A stretch of 64,000 bases of DNA. Origin: Microplitis mediator. Lineage: Eukaryota > Arthropoda > Insecta > Hymenoptera > Braconidae. Location of the stretch: assembly GCF_029852145.1 (NCBI RefSeq), contig NC_079977.1:7522837-7586836 (forward strand). Reading direction: 5' to 3'. Under the pieces are notes generated by a model that saw nothing but the letters and a program-made list of their open reading frames with translations, was not told where the DNA came from and ran no database searches. The number at the start of each line of letters is the position of its first letter. Positions within the stretch are counted from its first letter, which is position 1. The position numbers and the translations under genes are program-made. Shown piece by piece: positions 34,101-43,900 of this stretch.

Positions 34101-37100
34101 AAAATAAGACAAAAAATAAAAATAAAATAAACAACTTTAGCATGAAACATTACCTGGTACTGAGCAGTGAGACGTCTAGTGACAGATGTTTCAGCGACAT
34201 ATCCATTCTCAATGGCAGTATCCGGGCTAATAGTCAATTGAAGACCCGAAACAACTTTAACGGATAAACGGGCAATAGACACCCGATCATTACCCACGCG
34301 TATCTCTTTGGCGCCAATGACACGTCCAGTAATAGGCGACAGTACTTGGACCTCAGTCCTGCCTACCCCTCGTCCCTGGACAATTCGATCCTGGAGCAGA
34401 GTTGCAATACGCGGGTCCGAAACACGAACTAGTCCAACAACTAGATCCGTGACCCTAAGCCACGTGCGTCTGTTAACGAAATACGACTCACGTCCGCTGT
34501 CATGTCCGGCCGCCAGAAACCGTGCATGCACTTCGACGGGGCTCTGCTGAAAACGTAAACGGCATGCCGTGGTAGTTTGCATTGAACGATCGATTGAATT
34601 AACCGCGTCCCATCTATCATCGCGAAATCTTTCAACTTCAATGTCATCAATCTCTTCTTCGTTGTCTTCCTCTTCTTCGTCTTCATTATCATGATTAATA
34701 GTCTCATCATCATCATTATCTATTGTATCTAGTCCCGAGACACTTGTTCGTCTTCGTCTACGTCTTTTATTATTATTATTTTTATTGTTGCTATTGATGT
34801 TAAGGGAAGTTATGTCAGTTTGATTTAAGCTTCTTTTATTTTTTTGTACTGGATGACCCTCTGGTACTTTCCATCCTTTTATTTGACTTAGACGTGAGTC
34901 AGTAACAGTTACTTCGAGCGGAAATTCCGGCATCCAGACTGTGAATCGTGCTAATCCAGTATATGTACCATATTTAACTAACACTGATGCATTACTTGAT
35001 CCTCGTATTTCAGAACCGTCTACGTAGACGCTGCTGCATGATGATGAAACCTAGATATGTCAGAAACACAATATTTAATTAATTTTCTTACTGAATAAAG
35101 AGGATGAGAAGTTTGAGTTTAAGTTTCTGTTGGAATTATGATGATGATAGCAGGGGTGATTGTGGTGGTGATGGTGAATAGAAAGAGGAATTTAAAATAC
35201 TGTTTTTTAAAGAGATTTACTTGTATTCTCACTTGCCTTGAGTACACTTTCATCCTCGGAGTGGCAGGATGACTGCAGTGTTACGTCGGCAACTGTTCCC
35301 GCTTGGCTGACGATGAAAACCTTCATCGCTTGGGATACTTGACGACCGGTTAGCACTGCGGTATTCATAACTTCCCAATTCTGTGTACGTATTACAGAAT
35401 TTATTCATTAAAGTACTCTGTTAGCGAGAATTATATGATATTGTATGTAACTTTAAATTTTTATGGTGCAGATATTACATGAGGGCATGAAATAAATTTA
35501 AGTGACATTAAATATATTTAGTTCTTTAAAAAGTCGGACGGAAACGTGGAAATGAACAAATTTAAATACGGGAATTTTTTATTATTTATTAATGACTATT
35601 TTTTAATAGCGACTGCTGAACAATATTGTGCTCAGTTTATTAATAAAATGGGTCACTCAATAACTTTTTATTGGCGGTCTTCATTTTAAGTGTTTAATTT
35701 TTACGCTATACTTTAATCGATAAGTAATTTTGATAGCCAATTTATGGACTTTTAAAATTTAAAAAAAATTGTTGTGGTATTTTGAATAATTTTAGACGAA
35801 AGTTTGACAAATATTTTGGCTACAAGCAAAAGTCTAGTTGGAATATTTTTTTAAATTATGAATTTTTTTAATTAAAAAAAAAAAAAAAATATTTAAAAAA
35901 ATTTGATAAATTTATTTAAACTGTAGATAAAAAATTATTAATATTTTGACCACAAACAGGAGATCGTACTTCAAAAACTTTTCGAAACAATAATTTTTGA
36001 ATTAAAAAAAAAAAATTAAATCATCACTTCATCTCTAAAAATTAATTTTAAAAATACTATTAAAAAAATTTTGATAAATTGTTTTTTAGAATTACATGCA
36101 GAAAATAATTATTTCAAGTACAAACAGAAGTTTGTAACTAGAATATTTTATTGAGTATTACAAAAAATAACTACACGCAGATAATTATTGAGTAAAAATT
36201 ACCCATAAAGTTTGGTACTGTAAGGACACCTAGCCAGCAACTAAATTTTTACTAGGTTGTTAGTAAAAATTGCACTTCATTTACATGCTATCGAGTAGTA
36301 GGAGAAAGGGGGCAGAGTGCGGGCCCCTTAAGGAAAATTAATTATAATATCATTAATTTTTTTACGTGTTTACTTCTTTTTAGACCTTTGATACTTATTT
36401 TTACTTCATTATACTGCGTCCATTAAAATTGAAAAATCTAAAATTAGGGGCAAAGTGAGTCCTCCAAAAAATTTCGGATTTGATATTTGTTATTCTTTAC
36501 ACGTGTGATATTTGCAAATAACTATAAAACAATTATATTTTAATAATATAAAAGTCATTTTAACAGTCTGCTGCGATATAACTTTAAAACGTAATTGTAC
36601 ACAGGGAAAATTATCTAATAAATATTACTCGTTAATTGTGAGTAAAACTGGGCCTGCATGAATAATTACTCGTCCTTTTCTAGATAGTATTCAATTATGG
36701 GGTAAAAAAACCCAATTTCGAATAATTTTTAAATAAAAAAGAATAAAAAATAAAACAAAACGAATCTGTTTTTATTCTTTCCGTATTTATTTTGTTTTCG
36801 ATCCAAGTTTACTTCAAATTGCAGAGTAAATTTTATCGAAAAATTCTCTTCGTGTATTATCTTTAACTTTCTTAATAAATTATATTTAATGAACAGTTTT
36901 AATGATCTTTTCTAACCCTCATTTTATAAGAAATTTCGATAAGCTTATTATCCGTCCGAATTTATTGACATATAGAAAATTTTGAGGGGTCCACTTTGCC
37001 CCCCCCCCTACATTTTACAATGTGCATGGGAAACATTTAGATATTTCCTACGAGTCCTCACAGTATCGAACTTTTTGGGTAATTTTTACTAAAAAATTCT

Positions 37101-40100
37101 CTGCGTGTACTGTCACCATTCAAAAAGTCAAAACTCAAAAAAAAAAAAAAAAATACACTTCTGTATCAAAACCTTAGAGGCATTTTGTCTCACTTTATTC
37201 CAAGTATTTATAAATTAAAAATAAGTAAAATTTAACAATATCAGTGGGCGTAATTGCCTCTGAATAGTGTGTACACATAAAAGTTTACGTAGCAAAGAAT
37301 AAAACAGCAAGTTGATTTAATCAAAAACTAAAACCAGTATCTTAGTATAATACCAGCAGTTATTCCTCACTATCGCTAAAGAAAGATCATCAACTAAGAA
37401 GTATAAGAGAATAAGACTTGTTAATGAGTTTTCCTTCTCAAGACCAATATCATTTAAAGATCACACAACTTTATTTAATTAACAATTAACAAATTATTAA
37501 TAAACTATTTTATTCACTACTTGTTCAACAAAACATAAACGAGATTACTGAAACCCAATAAAAGCAATTTACTTTATTATTATTATCATTAGTTGTTTTT
37601 TTTAATTTGTTATATTTATTCAATTTCTTCACTTTTCACTTTGTACATTTTTTTTTTTTTTTGACTTGCCAAGTAAATAAAGTACGAGTAAAGTCGGCGC
37701 TTCAATAACTCCATAGATAGACTTTGAATAAGCCTTAAGATTCACACAATTTCCTTTACTTCTTTCATTTCATTTTTATTTATTTTATCTACTTGCGTTT
37801 CTCTACATATACTTTTAAAGCCTTGTACAATTGCTATTGTACAGTCATTGCTATTTGAAAGATTCAACAGCGAAAAAAAAAAAGTATTAAATTCACTATT
37901 ATTTACACAGCTTTGCAATCTTCCGGTATATACATTACTGTTTCTTGTATTCTTCTGCATTAACAAAAATGAAACCAGAATTTTCCTTTTTTTTTTGTTT
38001 ATTATTCTTGTTTTTATTTTGTTTAGCTTTGTATTAAGCCCGTGACAATATTTTTTGCTTACATTAGCATTAATTAACTTAATTGTTGCTTGTAGAATTA
38101 AAAAAAAAATACTAATTATAATAATTATAGAAGAGAGATTATTTGAAGACTATGATTCACGTGGAATGTATTATATTTAGCGATGCTTTGTATAATACAG
38201 ATATAAATAAAAAAATATTAATGGTAATAGTAATAAACGTCTGGCCTAGATTTTATAATAACACAAAGAACTGGATTTTCATTGAGGAAATCGTACAAAG
38301 AAATAGAGTAGTACAGCTGCCAGAAACTCAATGCTCGACTAATGAAGCTTTTCAAATGTGTCAAAGATGGTCGCAAAAATAAATAAAAAGAGAAGTTACT
38401 GTTTCTACATTTTTAATTTACCAGAAGTTAATTACTTTTTTGGATAAAGAATGGCAGATATTTTGATGATGAAAATTAAAATTTTTTTTATTACACTGCA
38501 AAAAGAGCGGTGTTAGAAATGGGCTCAATTTAACACCGCGCGGTGTTAACGTGAAATAACACCGGTGTTAAATCGGTGTAAAAAAATTCCACGGATAGAA
38601 ATTAGAAGAAAAAAATGTATTACATATAAAAAAATATAAAAATTTAATGAATATTATCTGAAAGAAATTTTAATTTTACTATGTACTTATTTAAATAATT
38701 ATTTGTTATACGTAATTTACTTAAAAATTACACAATTTTACGCCCGCCATTTCAATCACCAATAATTTAATTAATTAATAAAAACACTAATTAACTGTAG
38801 TGATCTGGTAAGTAGAAATATTCACAAAATAAAATATTTTCAACACCGAAAAATATTTTAACACAGGGAAATTTTTTTAACACCGGTAAAAAATATTTGC
38901 ACCATCAGAGGTGTTATTTTAACACCGAAAATTTCAACACCCATACCGCCTGGACTCGCTCCAGCGTTTTTGACAGTGTGCGAACACAATTAAAATTTTT
39001 TTTTTCGATTTTCAAGGATAATTGTCATGGGAATTTAACGGAAATTATTAATTTTACATGAATATTGATTTTTTATATAATTATAAAAATGAAAGCATAA
39101 TTTTTAATGGAAATACAATGAGACTTTTAAAAATACGTGAAATAAATGGAATAAAATTATTCAATGGAATAAAATGGAATACATTACGATTTTAATTGTT
39201 ATGATATTTATAACTTTAAAATTTTAAGTAAGGCAAAAATAAAGTATATAAAGAAGTTAATTTATACCCTATCAAAAAAATCCATATTGGAATCCAGTCT
39301 AGATTCTTATGTGGGCGTTTTCGGATGGATTCTCATGAGCTTTCCTATAGGAATCCAGCATAGATCTCGGTATAGATTTTCACATTGGTTTCTATGAGAA
39401 TCAACACCATGCCAAATCCATATGAGAATCTTGTATGTAATTTTTGGTTAAAAAGTATTCTGCCAATAGAATATTAATCTGTTCTTTTTTTAATATCCGC
39501 GTATCAATAGACGATAGACATAGAAATTCAGATACCCCGGATTCTATAGAAATTACTTATAAAGAAACCCAGATTCCTATATGAATTTCCTACAAAAAAA
39601 TCCATATACCCAAGTTCTTACATGGGAATCCAAGTACCCACAGTTTCCTATATGGATTCTTATATAAATCCATACACTCTTAATTCCAATGGATTCTTAA
39701 ATAAATCCATACTTTCCTGTATGGATTCCTATGAGTTCCCATGCAATCCCACATGGATTTTTTTGATATGGTAATCATATTTATGTTTGATATTTCTGAT
39801 TGATACAACTTATAAACAACTTCAAGTCTCTGATTGAAGTTTCAAGGAAAATTTTTAACAATAAATAATTTTTTTTTTATTGGATTAAATAATTAGGTGC
39901 ATTTTTTTTGGTTTTTTTTTTTTTTTTTTAACCAAAAAACACAGAAAATTGAGTAATGTGAAAATCATTTAGCAGAAGAAAATGAAAAAATTTTAGGAAA
40001 AAACGAATTCATAAAATTATTGTGTGTAGGAAATTTTGAAAAATACTTTTTATAAACATTTTGAAAAAATAATCATTAATTTTTTAGGCTATTTAAAATT

Positions 40101-40916
40101 TAAATATTAAATTTTAATAAAATAGATATACTTAAAAGAGTTTTAAAAATTTATTATGAGTTAAAACAAAAGTCTATAATTTAGTACTTTCTAATTTAGA
40201 AAAAAAGTGAACGAGAAGTCAGGCTTCGATTTATTAAATTTAGAAATTGCTATTAATTCTCAAGTGTTTATTACACAACATCCTAGTACTAAATCAGTGT
40301 ATAATTAATAATTATTAATTACTCTACGTAAAATATAAAAAAATAAAAAAAGTAACTTAAACTACACATTTTCAGTAAATTTCCGGTGTTTAAATTTCCT
40401 CTGATTTATTTTATTTTTGTATGTAAATTTTTTTAGTCAGCAATTATCGTATAAATCTTGTGAAAAATGAGTATGCAGTATAAAAAAAGGTAAATAAAAA
40501 TAAATAGACGTGTGTGAAGTGTAATGTAACACGATTATAGAATGGTGATGTTAGTTGGAATGCGAAGCCCAAAATTGAAACAATTCAAATGAATAGGATG
40601 GGAATAAAGTGAAATGAGTGGGTTGTGGGCAGGTGCGTTGTTCGACGTGGGTACACCTGTCACCCTTTTTGCATATAACAAGTCCACACACTATATATAT
40701 GTATATTTACATGTATATGTATATATATTTGTTACTTGAGTATGAGTGTAGAGAAAGAGAATGAGAGAGGATGTAGTAAATGTTGCGGAGAGAGTAGAGA
40801 GCGAGTGGACCTCGAGTTACTGGGCACTGTGGTTAGGTCAATTATACTGTCTGTGTAATTCTTGATTATGGTAGCGTACTGCTAGTTATACATATATGTA
40901 GTTTTGTCTATGTAGT

Positions 40917-40957
<41 letters not shown>

Positions 40958-43900
40958 TTGTAGACCGAAGGATAGTAGCGAGATATAATTTATATCCTGG
41001 TACCAGAGCTACATCGAAACATGAATTACGATCGTTAAAATTCGCGGTTACAACTCATCTACAATCAGATTAAAATTTTTTTGTTGTTGTTATTTTGTTA
41101 AGTCGATTATCACTGATTTTCGTTATTATCATTTTTTATATTTAATAGGAAATACAAATGAAATAGACATTTTTGATAAAAGAAAGAACAAGTATAGAAG
41201 TAGAATTTTTTGTTGTTTGAAAAATTTTGAAACAGACAACATTTTTAAACGGTAACACGAGAATTGACCTAATGCCAAAATATCCGTGACAAAATACCCG
41301 CAACCCAAAACATCCCCGACAGAACACCCGCGACAAAATACCCGCAAATTGAAATCTTTTACGTTATTAATAAATGTATTTATGATTTCGAATACATATA
41401 TTACTTGATAATATACTCATAAATTGAATTACCCGCGGTCCTTTTGAGGGGTGACATGCGTTAATATTACCAGACAAAATATCCCTATGACGAAATATTT
41501 TTAAACAATATATCTACATGACAAAATATTTCTAAAAAAAAAATGGCTCAATGGTAAAATAATCTAAAAATATTACAAACGGGTGCATTTACATATTTTG
41601 GTATTTACATAAACAAAACGCTTGAAAAAAGGGCACGTACTATTGCACGCGTGTGCATTAATATATTTCAGTAATTACACACACACAAAACCCGTGGACC
41701 ATTGCAAGTTTGTCTATTATTTTACTAAATTTGATCACATATCGTTAATTTCACACAATTATTTAATTATCTTTTCGATTTTTTAAGATATTCTACATCT
41801 ATTAATATCTTATTCATAGATATTTTGGTAGCGGGTATTTTGTCGTGGGTATTTTGGTTTCCGGGTATTTTTTCGCGGGTCAATGTTACTCAGCTTTTTT
41901 AAACTAATTACCCGATTCTGACCACCTTTGAACTGGATTAAGCTGGTCATAAAAAAGAAGTCGATAAAATTTTATTAAGATCTGATAAGAATTGTGCGTA
42001 CTATCACCTTATATATATAGATACATGCATAAACTTTTTAGCAAATGGTATATCTGGAACCTTCTTGACGAATTAAGAGATAATTTAGAAAAATTTTCTT
42101 CATCTTTTGTCATGAAAACAAATGCAATATTTACATTTCTATTAAATCCGAATAAAAAATTTTTTTTTGTTTTATAACCGAAATTTTAATTAAGATTATT
42201 TTTCAAAATTCAATGCATTAATATCTTTGAGCTTTAAACATTTGAATTAAACTTTCGTCTAAAATAAAAAATACTCCATAAAAAAATGATTAAATTAAAT
42301 TTTAATTTAAATACTTCGAGTTAATCCGAGCATTCCTAGTTCTCAAATTACTGAAATCAGATTCAGCCTTTCGTCGACGTTCCACAAATGTTCTAGCCCA
42401 TTTCACCGAGGCAATAGATACTCTACTACTAAAGTTACGTCTAGTCGTCCACGCCTTAGACACCCAAAACTTAGATCCCTGAGGCGGAGACTAATTAACT
42501 TAAATTTAATTGTAAACTACCTGTATAGTAAGACCAAATCATACAATACATTATTAAATACTAATTTATAGCACAAAGTACATGGATATAATTTATCCCT
42601 TAATAATTCACTTAATTCATCAGCGTACAAGTACTTTCTAACAATTAGCCCCCTCACCCTTCAAATTAATTTCACAATTAATTTAGAAATTTTTAAAATA
42701 AGCTTAATAATTAATCGCTTACAAAACGAAGCAAATTTTATTTTATTACTGATCGAATTAAAAATGATTATCAATAAAATTACCTTAGAAATGGGTAAAA
42801 CAGCTTGGATATCATCCTTCTGAATTTCCAATCGTGCGCTGAATTTTCTCTTCTCAATATGATGATGATGATGGTGATGCTGTTGCTGTAGTTGCTGTTG
42901 ACGCTGCAATTGCATCTGTTCAGAAGATCCGGTACGTGTTTGCATAGTAAGATCCTCTTCATCTCCTTCCAATGTATAACGTACACTCCACATGATTCTC
43001 CCATCATCCCAGCTGCTGCTACCATCTCCTTCCTCGCTTGCCTCCAGCAGCATCGTCATTATTTCCTCAGCAGATCTGCTTTAGTTTCATTATATTACAA
43101 AACAAAAAAACAACTTTGTAATTATCTTCATTATACAATAATTACCAGAATAAATAAATAAATTAAGTATTTAAATAATTAAATAACTTACACATTTGTT
43201 GGCTCAGTCGTTATTTCAAGATCATCACGTCTACGTTTAACAGTAAACGTCGCAGCTGTATTTTTTCCATTTATATCAGAGGTTAATATCCAATTAGGGC
43301 TACTTGAAGATGCATCTAATATTCTCACGCCTGATTTAGCTCGTGCTCTGGATTTAAATTATTTTAAAATAAATATATAATATAATCGATTAGTAATTAA
43401 GTAACTTAGTACTTTATTGGAAAAAAGATATATATTTATAGTTATAAATAAATGAACCGGAAATTTACTACTTAAACATTATAATTAATTATTAAAGTAA
43501 CATGGAAATATTTTAAATATGGATTTAAGTACATCAATCTAGCTATCAATTATAATTAAAATTGAATTGGAACACGATGGGAATATATATAGACTGGGTA
43601 AGAATATAAGAGCGTGAGTTTGTTAGGTCGATCAATAGAAGGTCTCTTGAATTATTTGAAACGTCGTCGTCTAGGTTCTTTTCCACGATCCATTTATTTT
43701 CAAACTTAATATCTCTTTTTTTCTTTTTTTTTTAATTCTTTTTTGCTTTTTAGTTTTTACGTATTCAAACGAGTGTGAATAAATCATTTTAAATCTTTTT
43801 ACGGCATCAGAAAATAATGTATGGTTTTTTTTTTATTGGAATTAACCGCATTGTCTTGGAATAATTTTACTAAAGGTTAAGACGGTTGGCATTTAAATTT

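Noticed and set aside
38143..38382. 79-codon plus-strand frame in the large TMEM132 intron
   Set aside because: Its C-terminal half looks somewhat protein-like, but it has no promoter, splice partner or recognisable family. Left as intronic sequence.
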